Shown: positions 24,708 to 35,945 of the stretch, one piece after another
Layout: every line of letters starts with the position of its first letter
Position numbering within the stretch: position 1 is the first letter of the stretch
NCBI GenBank assembly: GCA_032164295.1
Contig: JAJHTX010000012.1
Location: forward strand, 496,001 to 560,000
Origin: Inonotus obliquus
Lineage: Eukaryota; Basidiomycota; Agaricomycetes; Hymenochaetales; Hymenochaetaceae
Direction of reading: 5' to 3'
Length of the DNA: 64,000 bases
The notes under the pieces: model-generated
What the model saw: the letters and a program-made list of their open reading frames with translations, nothing else
What the model was told of the DNA's origin: nothing
Databases searched by the model: none
Made by a program: the position numbers and the translations under genes

Positions 24708-24796
24708 CATGATACCGCGCATAGTAGGGTATTGCATACGCATGCGGCCGTATATCGATCATTAGCATTCAACCTCTCATACGATGCGGTATCATA
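24708..24796. repeat. short inverted repeat ATGATACCGC...GCGGTATCAT
   Basis: Two 10-bp arms face each other about 88 bp apart, just where homology to the other promoter copies stops. It could mark a tiny insertion or a rearrangement breakpoint. Confidence 0.5.
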
Positions 24797-25345
24797 CAGC
24801 ATATACGACACATATGGACGTGCCATTACTCTATGGTCCCAGAATGTAACAAATCGTATTTTTTTCTGCATATACAATAATGTTTAAGTTGATGCAATTC
24901 CTTCCGAGAATCCAAAAATTTACACAACGGTCCGCTGGCACTACATCCTCCTACTAATACTAGTGATAGCATAAAGCCAAGCCCTATAATCCACCCTCGT
25001 TCCATCGTTACAATAAGATCGTTTCCATCGATAGCTGTTCGTGTCGTAAATCGAAATCGTTAATAGATAAATGTAATAAACAAATCCTGGTCCGACCGTG
25101 GGAAAGTTTCCTGATTCCGTTCCATTGTGTGCGTGGACTACTGTGCATCACCCATTAACGCACAGTTTAAGGATTTTTGCTCAACACAAACTCAACATAC
25201 GCAATTTGTACGAAAAAACTTACACTATGATACAGCCTGCCATCCTAAGAACACAATCCAACAATTTTTGAGAGGGACTGATGTATGTAAAATATTTTAT
25301 TGAATTTACGAATGGAGGTGTCGAAAATCGCGCGTCGAAGTGAAA

Positions 25346-26617
25346 GACCCCTTAACGCACAGTCGTGGGAAAACTGACTGTGCGTCTCCAGTCTTGTCGC
25401 ACACTTCCTCTACTTAACTCACCGATACACAGCCAATCTCTTTCCGTGCGCATTGAAAGTCTCATTGCTGCACTGTCTAAATGCGCATCAGACGAAGATT
25501 TTTCCGTTCATCGCCATGTCTGCCAGGCTCTTGTGCTGCAATCGTGTCTTAATCGCAGCGTCAAACACTTCCCTCCCTCTAACTCTCATCTTCGCACCGA
25601 TAAACAGCCAATCTCTTTCCATGCACATCGACAGTCTCATTACTGCACTGCTGCACTGTTCAAGCGCGCATCGGATGAAGATCCCTCCGTGCATCGCCAT
25701 GTCTGTCAGGTTCTCGTGCTGCTTTTGGCGTCATGGATGGAGAAGGCCGTGCCAGAGATGAACAACGTCGCCGAATACATGCTTTACTCAACTTGAGATA
25801 AAAGCGAAGACATCGCCATGTCTTTCCGCATGCCGCACTACTTCTGGCGTTTCAGACGGAGAAGCTCATGCCAGAGATGAACAACGTCGCCGATTATATG
25901 CTTTACTCGACTTCAGATACAAACGAAATCGTGGATTTGGAAGCTTGCAAGTTCTGGCTTACCTTTTGCAGAGGTGACAGATGGCCTACATCGCTTGATT
26001 CAATAAATTAGCTACAAAAGCGGCCGAGAAGTATGAAAAACACCATACTTACACCTGTACAACTGAATTGCTAATATCAATTTCAATTCTGCATCATTCA
26101 GCATGAAACTTTGTAGTTACATATAGTGACATATATACTAGCATAATATCCAAAAGTTGTATGTTTTCCTTCAGAGGTACAAATAAAAAAAAATTGAAAA
26201 GTCGGATTGTATGTATCCGGTTCTCACATGATCAGACTCCAAATTGAGCAGCGTAAACGACATCCTGTAACTCGACACACAGCTAGTATTATGCTTTGAG
26301 ATCTTGCACAATATTTCCACTGACCCATAGCTAGTGCTGTACAAAATTCCAGCGCAGAAGCTGCACGTCTCATAATTGTACCAATAATACAATGCGTGAG
26401 AAAGTTCTCAGTTCACAAAAAGTAACTGATTTGGAAAGAATGCTGCACTGTGCGCTCGAGATCTCAGCATATACTAGGTATTTCTACACCAAAATTTACA
26501 CGGCAGTAGACATCATCACTGGCTACCTGTGTACAAACTCGTAGGTAGAACGATGAAGATTTGAGTGAGCTACGGCAAAAGTGTGCGTTAAGGGGTCATT
26601 GTGCGTTGAGGGGTCAC
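25346..26617. mobile_element. possible non-autonomous DNA transposon
   Basis: Inverted ends of about 15-17 bp: ACCCCTTAACGCACA near 25350 and its complement TGTGCGTTAAGGGGT near 26580. The motif is then doubled as tgtgcgttgaggggt near 26600. A further TTAACGCACAG lies at about 25157, so the left end may lie further out. The inside is A/T-rich and has tandem duplications at 25450-25925. No transposase is seen. It sits just upstream of the PQ-loop gene and may contribute to its promoter. Confidence 0.45.
25365..25925 (+). repeat. degenerate tandem repeats inside the element, partly open frame
   Basis: A 143-codon frame (25365-25796) is built from near repeats. ASDEDFSVHRHVCQALVL recurs as ASDEDPSVHRHVCQVLVL. 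The DNA for PEMNNVAEYMLYST (about 25750-25795) is repeated at about 25870-25917 beyond the stop. It is repeat-driven sequence rather than a proven gene. Confidence 0.4.
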
Positions 26618-26724
26618 GCACAGTATGTAGTTGGGCCTTCCGCATTCCGCACTCCTCACTCTCCTTCCGCCTGCCTTACTGTCGCCCCACCACCACCACC
26701 TCCGCCGCGGCTACGGCCATCACC

Positions 26725-28384
26725 ATGTCAGACGTTTGCGAGCCAGTATGTGTCAACGTTACGTTGCTACTTCGGAGGAATATGCAAAATGCTGAATGCT
26801 GAAACCTTTCGACAATAGCACCATGACCTATGGGGCACGCTCCTTACAATTGGTCTCATCGTTGGTCTATTTGCTTCTTACGTCCCTCAGGTTCGTTCTC
26901 CGTGTAATACGGCAAACCACGAGATCATAACTATCTGAGTGATGACTGACGATGATTTCTTTCGAAATAGCATTTCAAGATTATAAATAAAGGTTCTTCT
27001 GAGGGATTTAGTCCTTGGTTCTTACTATTAGGAGCTACCTCTTCTGCAGCGGGGATGTTGAATATGTGTGTTGATCGCCCCCCTCCTATTACTTGACACT
27101 TGAAAGACGAGAGAACTGAGTATGTGTGTTGCGGTTTAGGTGGACGATGCAGTGGAATGTTGTCAGGTGTTGTCGTTACTTGGTGCGTTTCTCTTGGTGA
27201 TCAAATGGGGTGTATTGGTTGATTGGTGATTGATGATTAGACCATGGGTAGCTGTGTGGAATCCCTGGGAGGCATTGTTCAAGTCTCGATTCAGTGGATT
27301 CTTTTCAATATAATGTACGTGTCGTTTCTAACGTGATTTTGATCAAAGCTGATAAGGTATGTTCAGTCAGATATTGTTCATCATGTATTACCCTCCACAT
27401 CTCAAATACAGGAATGTTGCAGGGGACGACACACCTGTGAAGACTAACGCGAAAACATCACATTGGCGTTTATCCGTCGTGCTTACTTGGGGTGTTGCCC
27501 TTCACATGTTCGTCCTCGTTCTTTCCTTACTCTCCTTATCACATTAATTCCATGTGTGTGATGGCAGGGTGTTTTGCACGTTTGTGACATTTGGTTTACT
27601 TCTTTCAACCAACGTCAACCTACCCGGTAACCCCTCACAAGATCCTCGTATAGCAGCTTGGGCAACATTCCTTGGTCTTACTTCTGCACTACTCGCTGCT
27701 ATTCAGTATTGTCCGCAGTTGTGGCATACGTTTCGACTCAAATTGGTTGGGGCGCTCAGTATACCTATGATGGTTATTCAGAGTCCTGGTGCTGCGTTGA
27801 TGGTTGTTTCTATTGCTTTGAGGTGCGTTATGCGTTTTATCTAGTGCCATTACTTTGGTGATATAGACATTGATATTGGTTGCGCGATCTGTCTTCGTTA
27901 TTTTTGAAGACCTGGAACGGATTGGACGAGTGAGCAACGAATGCAGTATTCGATGTTAGATTTTCATGGTTTATTGATGTTGATGCTTTCTTTTATAGGT
28001 TGGATTATGTTCGCTGTTTCGGGTGTAATGCAAGCGATATTGCTGCTGATGTGTATCGCGTGGAAGATTCGACAACGGCGATTACGGATTGATGATTTTG
28101 GACATCCTTTACCTCCTGATGATGATGATTACGCGCAATCTCAGCGTCCACTTCCTTCGTTGCCGGCGAGAACGCGAGGTGCAAACGACGAAGGTGAAGG
28201 CGCAGACGAGGTTGACGATGATGAAGAGGAAGAACGTCCACCTGTTCCAGACGAACAAATCGTTCGTGCGATGTTAGGTGAAGATACGCCTTTATTGACG
28301 AAGAAAGGGAAACGAAAGGATAGTGCTGGGAAGAAGAGGAAAGGTTCTTCATCGAGCTTTTTTGGGAAAGCCTTTAGGCGATGA
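26725..28384 (+). CDS. PQ-loop repeat membrane protein
   Basis: Multi-pass membrane protein of the PQ-loop group (lysosomal/vacuolar amino-acid or sugar transporters of the cystinosin/SWEET superfamily). Splicing from ATG 26725 gives MSDVCEP|HHDLWGTLLTIGLIVGLFAS YVPQ, the first PQ motif, followed by HFKIINKGSSEGFSPWFLLL GATSSAAGMLN. Then come short exons around WTMQWNVVRCC and the exon ILFIMYYPPHLKY. The second PQ motif lies in ALLAAIQYCPQLWHTFRLK, followed by VGALSIPMMVIQSPGAALMV and DFHGLLMLMLSFIGWIMFAV. The cytosolic tail is acidic (DDEEEERPPVPDEQ) and ends in a Lys/Ser-rich stretch with FGKAFRR. Exon limits between 27050 and 27360 are approximate. It seems complete. The possible transposon upstream ends about 100 bp before the start codon. 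Confidence 0.85.
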
Positions 28385-28974
28385 TTTTTGAGTTGGTGCG
28401 AATCAGTACGAATTGCCTTTATTGACTCTCGACTTCTTAATTTTTGTTCGTTGTATTATAGTCGTAACGATATCATCATCTTTGTTGGCGAATTTTTTTT
28501 TTACCTCTGGCCTCCAACTCAACTCAAATTTGGTGTTATGTAAACACGAAACACTGAGCCATCAGTTCACGATTCACGATTCACGACTCGCAGCTAGAAA
28601 GCGTCCGTGGCGCAACCCCTCCCACTGCGGACGAACACCCACAACGCTCTCGAAATGCAACTAGTTTGTATGATGCGCTCTGAAATGCGCTTAGTGCCAG
28701 TGGTGTTTTTCCTTCTATTCTTGATGTTTAAATGGACAGGGCCCTACGTGCAATGCGACTGTGGTGAAACATTGCGTGTATATAATATATACTATGATTG
28801 GCCGCGCGTATCTGTACCTCCATCGGGTGCTGACTACGATGGCGTTTGCGTTTATATCTCGGTTTAGCATGTGGTGGACATGAGTTTGCATCATTGGCAA
28901 AGGTATAAATGATCGAGTTTCTTCATGCCAGTGGGAGGGGCACTATACTCTAAACGTTTCATCTCTTTAACAAC

Positions 28975-29391
28975 ATGCCGTCCGATATCTTACTCACTAT
29001 AACATATACGCCGAGAAGTAGCAATCTCCCTAAGTCTCTCTCCGAGTACTTTGACAGTAAGTTATTGAGGCCAATCAACCATTCACGTCACTTCTAATTT
29101 CACTTTTTTTTGAATAGATATTCCGGGGCATGGAATCACGTCCGTAACCGTATCACAGAATACTAAGCGCAAATGGATGGCAGTTGGTAAGTTCTTCATT
29201 TCTTTCTTCTTGTGTAAAGATCTTATACCCGAGGATGAATAGCATATGGTGAGGATGGGAAACCGAAAGCGATCAGTGAGACAGCGAAAGGATACCCTAC
29301 AGAAGATAAAGCATGTGAAAGTGTTGTTCGTGTACTTGTAAGTTTTCGTATTCCTGGATTCCTCGTTCTTGTATTGATGTTTCTGATCTAA
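28975..29391 (+). CDS. small unknown family protein, divergent copy P1
   Basis: Three exons, about 100 residues. Exon 1 gives MPSDILLTITYTPRSSNLPK then SLSEYFD. Exon 2 gives NIPGHGITSVTVSQNTKRKW MAV. Exon 3 gives AYGEDGKPKAISETAKGYPT then EDKACESVVRVLV and a short hydrophobic tail to the stop at 29391. A donor GTAAGT right after RVL suggests a further intron with a stop soon after (LKK-stop near 29425). Intron phases and positions equal those of the minus-strand S copies (after the first helix; before AY), but the introns have canonical GTAAGT donors. Helix-strand-strand-strand-helix order is clear. No membrane or secretion signal at the N-terminus. Confidence 0.6.
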
Positions 29392-30114
29392 TAATCATCA
29401 TGATGTATACTAAAAGAAGAAGTAAGGAAAGACTCGGGTGTATAGACCATAGGAATGTGGAGACGTACAATGATACTAGGATACTATACTTGTGCTCTGC
29501 TATATCCACTGGTTACTCCTGTCGTAACTGACTCTAATCATATGCTTGATATGAACTATCCTGTTTCCTATCCTGTTTCCGGGAGAATAACGCTTGCATT
29601 CGTCTTGTTGTCTTCTACACCACGTTCCTTTGGAGATGAATCGCTCCCGCGTTTTCTACATCGAGTACATATGTCATCAATCCTCATTCATGATCCATGG
29701 TATCATTAGAGAGAGTGCGCTTGTCAAAGCTATATTTCCGTTCATGATGTGTATTATTGTATCTAAAATTACACTTGCCCCCGCAAATGAGGGGCACGCA
29801 TCCTGGTTTACAATGTAGGGAGATAAGTTCCTTTCCTCCGTTCTTAGCTCAGTCACTGGCTTATTTCCAGAGTCTTTTTCTGGCACGCTATAATTACTCG
29901 ATTGAATGCAAATTGAGATCTAGCAAGTATCTCACCTGAGTTTACTTATATATATAGCTGTTTTGTGCGTCCTCCTCGCTTTTGGTGCGTGCAAGTGCTC
30001 CTTGGAATAGCGGGACTCTCAAATGCTCAAGTGCTTTGCATTGTTGTCGGAGAGGCAGCATATTTCTTGCCTTTCAACTAGTACTTCGAGAATTGTCGTA
30101 ACTTGAGGAACATC
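29392..30114. other. intergenic region, nothing recognised
   Basis: The spacer between family members P1 and P2. Only short frames without motifs or splice support are present on either strand. Confidence 0.5.
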
Positions 30115-30519
30115 ATGATGTCTTTGGAGAAGATCCACGAGTACACTCGAGAGGACCCTGACCTTCCGTCTAATGTCAAATATCTCTTTGATGGTAAGTA
30201 TCCCCTCCATACCTACATCAACATCATCTACTCTGGGATATGCTAACTCCGACCCTGATAGGCCCAGTCAGCAGGTATATATCATCTGTTTTAGTTTATG
30301 TAGAGTGTGACGATTCGGGGGAGAAACAGGGATATAAATCGAAAGGTAAGCAAGATATGATCGCGTACCTGGGAATCTTGTACTCACTGCGTACTAGTCC
30401 TAATCCGCGGTGTCGGCGATGATACCCTTCCAGTATGGGGACCGGAAATGCAGACGATTGACAGCGCGAATGATGCGGTAATAGCGAAAATCATTGACTG
30501 GAACGGTGGGTGGTCTTAA
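30115..30519 (+). CDS. small unknown family protein, divergent copy P2
   Basis: Three exons, about 95 residues. Exon 1: MMSLEKIHEYTREDPDLPSN then VKYLFDG (donor GTAAGT). Exon 2: PVSRYISSVLVYVECDDSGE then KQGYKSK (donor GTAAGC). Exon 3: VLIRGVGDDTLPVWGPEMQT then IDSANDAVIAKIIDWN, ending GGWS-stop at 30519. Exon architecture and phase 1 introns match P1 and the S copies; sequence identity is low. The order of predicted elements (helix, three strands, helix) is the same. Function unknown. Confidence 0.6.
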
Positions 30520-32665
30520 ATTCGCTACGTTGGCCTTTTCTCTGATAAACTGCCTTCTTGGAATTGTATAGATAGGGTGAGGAGGCCATGGTGAATAGGT
30601 TCTCGGGGTTCCATGGATAAGAAACAGGTCTATCCACTGGTGATTCATACCTCAGCTACTCCTCTGATATCGTCAAGATCACCATGTGCTTTGGTCTCGT
30701 GTCTACGTCCTGTTGAGTAGTGGAGATAGGTTTAGAAATAACCGGCTGTTTGAATGAATGACTCAGCTTGAGGTTGAGTAAGACGCCGATAACTCAGCAC
30801 TTCGACTCTTCGAGTGCGTCATGAATGGCGTCCGATGGCAGCAAACGATCAACGCAACGATAGGCCTTGAGAGCAATATATTCCCGGATGTTCGAAGTTG
30901 AAGAGTCCCACATGAGCTAGTTTATTAAGAGTCATACGCATATGCCATTATTGGTGCTGAGATCACGAGGGAGTTGATGGAACGATGTAAGATGAGGTGT
31001 TGCTTGAGGAATTTGTTACCAACCGCTTCACATCACGTAAAATGAATCTTACCTGAGTTGGTATTTATTCGGATCCTTATATTGCACGCTTTCCGCAAAC
31101 TCGCCCCAGTGGCCCCACGCGGTGATTTCTTCGGATATTTGGTCCCTCGAATAGGTACCACTTTGCGTCATCGCTGAGATGATAAATAGCTGCACAACCT
31201 GACACGATAAGAGCGAACCTAGTAGACCCTTCGACAGCTGTTACGGTATGTCCTCTCTGAGAGAACCAGTACTTACACATAGAAGAGGAGATGATAATCT
31301 CCCAGAAGATGTCAGCACCTTCTTCTCAAGCAAGTCCCTCGTACTCTCCTGTTTAATCACTCTTACTCACAGTGTTTCTTTCCCTTCACTTGGATAGCTC
31401 ACAAACAAGCGGAATCGTTGAAAGTCTTTCGGGGCCTTGGGGATCGACCAGGCAAGACTGACGGATTTATTTGCTCGAGTGAGAGTCATTACGACTTGCT
31501 TCATGAATGATGCACTCACATTGTGTTAGTCGAATCCCGTGATCACAGCAAGAGAGTGACTGCCGTGAATGGACCTAAATCCAAGACAAGGGAAGGTGCA
31601 ATCACCCAAGCCATCTCGAGGGTAAGGTAACCTCGTGGAAGCACACTCAAGATGTGACGAAGAGCGATTATCTTGTTCATAATTTCCCGCTTTCCTCTGG
31701 TCAGTATCTTCGTGTAATGATGTCAGGACATCCCAGAGCCATAAATAAATGCTGTCTGTAGTTGATTGCTTGATAGGAGGGTCATCACTTGCTTTTGTAG
31801 TAAAAAGTGGCAACGTATGAGTTTCTCTTTAAGAGACCCAATAACTTGGAATCAACATGTAAGATGATCGTAAAATCTGTTCTTCACGAATGATGATCTT
31901 CAAGCCCAGTTGAACACTCTCATAATGTGGGTAAGGGATGTCGCGCCTAAGGTGAACTTGCCTGGAACGAGTGCATCGCACGTCAGTCTTGGTCTCAGTG
32001 GAACGGAATAATATACCAGCATATAGAGTACATATGGAACAGTTATGGTGGGTTCCGAATTGAAGCCAGTAGGGTGATGATGAACGATGCGAGAGGTGAG
32101 TGAAGGAGACGAAGGTAATACCCGGGAGTTTCCGTAGAGCCATAGCAACAATTACCATCCATTTACGGGGCTGGCTGGGGCTGATGCACATATCTGTTCC
32201 CTACTGTTCTCTTCGCGATAAAATGCTGAGTCTGCCGCTCAGCCTAGGTGGGCTCCTGCTCTGTTGCCTCGAGTACAAGCTTCTTTGCAGAAACAAAGTT
32301 CCCGATCCTTAGCTGAACACGAGCAGACAATTGCGGAGGACATGGCTCACCCGCGACCGCATTTATTCTGTGTTAATTTCGAATGTCTCTATTTTTACCT
32401 TGTAGTGATATTTTCCCGTTAAACAGTAGACAGTAATTTCAGATTGCGTCTTCTTGAAGGGTTTAATACCTGGGCGTATCCGAGTCGAAATCGGGAGGAT
32501 TATCATCACAAAGCTTTCACGACATAAGGGGTCTATGAATCTAGAAGACATGCGGGAATAGGAGAACAGGATATCTCTCGAAATATCACAATTTCTTCGG
32601 AGGGAAGTATTCCCTCCTTGTTAAACCGTGCCCATGTTCATGTCGTTTCTGATACGTTTGAATAG
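30520..32665. other. gene-poor region with possible gene relics
   Basis: No complete gene is recognised. Minus-strand stretches around 31080-31500 (SAMTQSGTYSRDQISEE; VSLAWSIPKAPKDFQRFRLF) and 31829-32191 look weakly coding. They lack a start, a consistent set of splice sites or a family. They could be decayed members of the small-protein family or another relic. Confidence 0.35.
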
Positions 32666-32911
32666 ATCCCGCCAATAAGCATGCAATGAATACTGTTGTT
32701 TACAAGTACAAAAGCAGATTAGGCAAGGAGGAAGGGTTTATTTCTCTCAGTAAGATACTCTACTTGATTGTTCAAATTTCTCGCTCTCATAGTGTTCACA
32801 TTATTCGAGCTCCGTGTAGTCATTTCTAAGGAATTCCATCATGTATGGGGGCCTATCGTCGAGACAGTTGAGAAAGCAGTCAATGCAGTCATTGTCTCAT
32901 TTCAAAGATAG
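32666..32911 (+). pseudogene. partial copy P3 of the small-protein family
   Basis: Two exons fit the family. Exon 2: PANKHAMNTVVYKYKSRLGK then EEGFISL (donor GTAAGA). Exon 3: IISKEFHHVWGPIVETVEKA then VNAVIVSFQR, stop at 32911. WGPIVETVEKAVNAVI mirrors WGPEMQTIDSANDAVI of P2. No convincing first exon with an in-frame ATG could be joined upstream (32520-32620), so this may be truncated, or the start was missed. Confidence 0.45.
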
Positions 32912-33790
32912 CTGAAGGGACCAGTAAGCAACTCTTCAGTCTGCCGTTATTCATTAGGCTGATAATTTTACACTTTTGACAAAGATATGCAAAGGACAAA
33001 AGTGGCTCCGAGCAGGTGCTCAGAATACGGAGAAACGGGTATTTATAATGACTATGCTCTTCAAGGACTAATACCGCGAGACCATCTCCCTCCCAGACTC
33101 CGTGAGATTTTCAATTGGACATACTGGCAATTGTTTGTGACCAATTTTGTATCGACTCGTCTTTCATAACTCGATAATGAGGCGGCATGTGGAAACGCGA
33201 GTACGCATACCAATCATTTCTGAGTCATCGTACCGATCGGAATCGCCTATGCGCCGCCTCACGCTCTGTGTCCTCCGAGTCTAGCGTCATAAGTAAATAC
33301 ACCTACACAGCTTAGCGACCGGAATTTGTACCTTTCTTTCTTTGTATGCTCAGGCGAACCATTCAACCATTGACAGTGCAGCGAAATTTGTCAATCATCA
33401 AGGGACCTAACCCCTTGAGTCATTTCTCGAGCATATACCGCTGATACACTCGAAGTGAGATGAATGAAAGGGGGTACAGACATCTAAATTGCGCTTTACT
33501 ATCTCTTCTGAGATCAAATGTTCCTAGTCGAGATTACGACTTAGTCGACAATGGACGCGACTTTGCAACATCTATTGGGACGTTATATAGCCGCGCGTAG
33601 CAGGTCACAAGTAGTGAGTCTCCGACACTTTTTGAGTCATTCGAGTCGAATATGAGGCGCCATAAAGCAAGGGCAGAAAAGGTGGGGATAATACAACACG
33701 TAACCTATCGCAAATCAGATACCAAACCATCTGAAATAAGCTCCATATTTGAACGTGAGTTTCTTGATTGAGTTGGAGATAGTAGTCATG
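32912..33790. other. intergenic region, nothing recognised
   Basis: Only short frames on both strands. No repeats or motifs were recognised. Confidence 0.4.
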
Positions 33791-34099
33791 CTTGACATTG
33801 TCTGTGTACTAGTGGAAGGTTTCAACGACGGCGAGGTTCAAGTAGAGCTTCCACTGAGGTTCAAGCAAACCGCGAGAGTCACTACTGTGCACGTCTTTCA
33901 GTTTAAAGGGGGAGATTTCTCCATCGATGGTGAGTCGATAGGAATTGAAGCGTTCGGATGATTACTTAGCAGTAATCCAGCATACATGGAAGTGGCGGGA
34001 AGACCGGATAGGGCAGCTACTATCTGTCACAGAACGTATGGTGAGGCGGTTAAACAGCTGTGGCTGGCAATAGGTGAGATACTTAATCCACTTTGGTAG
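33791..34099 (+). pseudogene. possible relic P4 of the small-protein family
   Basis: VEGFNDGE, then TARVTTVHVFQFKGGDFSI before a GTGAGT donor, then SNPAYMEVAGRPDRAATICH and RTYGEAVKQLWLAIGE. These resemble the helix, first strand and last helix of the family. The spliced frames do not agree (one-base offset), so it is either decayed or coincidental. Confidence 0.3.
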
Positions 34100-34294
34100 C
34101 TAATTCATGATGAAGTTTGTTGTGATCAGAGAGGAGGAGCCGTCTCTTACAAATACAAACGCGAGACTGGTGATGCGGGCGGAGTTCGAAGTTCGAAGTT
34201 ACATAACATCTGTCTCGTCTCGTGACGCGCTAAATAATGAGTTTCCGTGAATTATTCCTCTGTCCTACTCCTAGTCTCGTCTTTACACATACCG

Positions 34295-35945
34295 ATGGCC
34301 AGCCTCGTCGCTATCCTCGACCTCAAGGGTAAACCGCTTATACAGAGATCATACCGGGATGACGTGCCTGCGTCCTATGTAGAACGTTTTCTACCCCTCG
34401 TGCTGGACATCGAGGAGGAAGGGCAGCAGGTCACACCTTGTTTCTCAAACCAGGGAATAAACTACATGCATATCAGGCATAGCAACCTATATAGTGCGTC
34501 TTTCGTGACTTGTTATCTCCCGTACTCTTCAACTTTGCTCGTAGTTCTTGCACTTTCGCGACGTAACTCTAATGCCGCCGAGATAATCATCTTCCTCCAT
34601 CGCCTTTCGTCTGTACTTGTCGAGTACTTCAAGGAACTCGAGGAGGAATCGATACGAGACAACTTTGTAATCATTTATGAGCTCCTGGATGAGATGATGG
34701 ATTTCGGGTATCCTCAAACAACTGAAAGTAAAATTCTTCAAGAGTGCGTCACCTACGCGTTGTGTATGGTAAAGGATCCTGCTCACGTATCTTCAGATAC
34801 ATTACACAGGAGTCCCACCAACTGGAAGTTCAGGTCCGACCACCGATGGCAGTCACGAATGCCGTGTCCTGGCGTTCAGAGGGAATCCGATATCGGAAGA
34901 ATGAGGTGTTCTTGGATGTCATCGAAAGTGTCAATATGCTTGTGCGTTCTTCGGTGCTGGGCTTCTGCGTCGGAAACTAACAATCATTGCAGGTCAATGC
35001 TAACGGAAACGTTATTCGATCGGAGATTCTGGGTGCCGTTAAGATGAAGTGCTATCTATCCGGGATGCCAGAACTTCGGCTCGGTCTGAACGACAAAGTA
35101 ATGTTTGAGAGCACGGGTCGAAGTGAGTGGGCAAGAAAACTCTTATAAGTCGTATTAAATTACAATTTGTCCAGCCGCGCGGGGTAAAGCAATCGAAATG
35201 GAGGATGTCAAGTTCCATCAATGCGTACGACTCTCCCGGTTCGAGAATGATCGGACAATCTCGTTCATTCCACCTGATGGGGAGTTCGAATTAATGTCCT
35301 ATCGGCTCAGCACGCCAGTGAAACCGCTCATATGGGCCGAAGCAGCTATTGAGAACCACAAAGGGTCGCGCATCGAGTACGTCGTCAAAGTCAAGGCGCA
35401 GTTCAAGCGACGGAGTACTGCGAATGGCGTAGAAATTTATGTACCTGTTCCAGACGATGCAAGCGCTCCACGTTTCCGTGCTGCAACAGGCTCAGTTCAC
35501 TATGCACCCGATAAGAGTGCTTTCGTGTGGAAGATCAAGCAGCTCGCGGGTGGTCGCGAGTTTCTCATGCGCGCGCACTTTGCGCTTCCAAGTGTTCGCG
35601 GCGGTGCGTGCCTATCCCATAACTCCATCTCATAGATTATTATTAAATATTGATACAATAATGTTCTTTCACAGAGAACGAACCGGAGCGTCGGGCACCT
35701 ATCACTATTAAATTTGAAATTCCATACTTCACTGTTTCCGGAATTCAAGTACGATACCTCAAAATTGTTGAGAAGAGCGGATACCAGGCTTTGCCTTGGG
35801 TTCGTTATATCACTCAGCACGGAGATGACTACAGGTACGTATGATTATGTATGTCATAGCAGCATGACCCGTTGACGATTCAACTTCGGCTTTCAGTTTA
35901 CGGACGGCGCTCGAGAAGGGGAGCAACCCCTTCGCATCAATGTAG
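34295..35945 (+). CDS. APM1: AP-1 clathrin adaptor complex subunit mu
   Basis: Medium chain of the AP-1 adaptor, which sorts cargo with tyrosine motifs between the trans-Golgi and endosomes. The N-terminal longin-like domain starts MASLVAILDLKGKPLIQRSY and continues through NYMHIRHSNLY, LLVLALSRRNSNAAEIIIFL and ELLDEMMDFGYPQTTESKIL. The mu homology domain follows: NAVSWRSEGIRYRKNEVFLD VIESVNMLVNANGNVIRSEI LGAVKMKCYLSGMPELRLGL, then VKFHQCVRLSRFENDRTISF IPPDGEFELMSYRL. The C-terminus is YFTVSGIQVRYLKIVEKSGY and YITQHGDDYSLRTALEKGSN. About seven exons with short introns. AP-1 rather than AP-2 is inferred from the N-terminus and the SGMPELRLGLNDK region. It looks intact and is the only housekeeping gene in the rearranged middle part of the window. 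Confidence 0.93.

Noticed and set aside
31077..32191. Minus-strand frames in the 31-32 kb region as a complete gene
   Set aside because: No start codon, consistent splice set or family similarity could be found; kept only as possible relics.
17796..34099. Small genes as mating pheromone precursors or a receptor locus
   Set aside because: None of the small proteins ends in a CaaX box and no STE3-like seven-helix receptor is present. The DUF6534 proteins are a different family.
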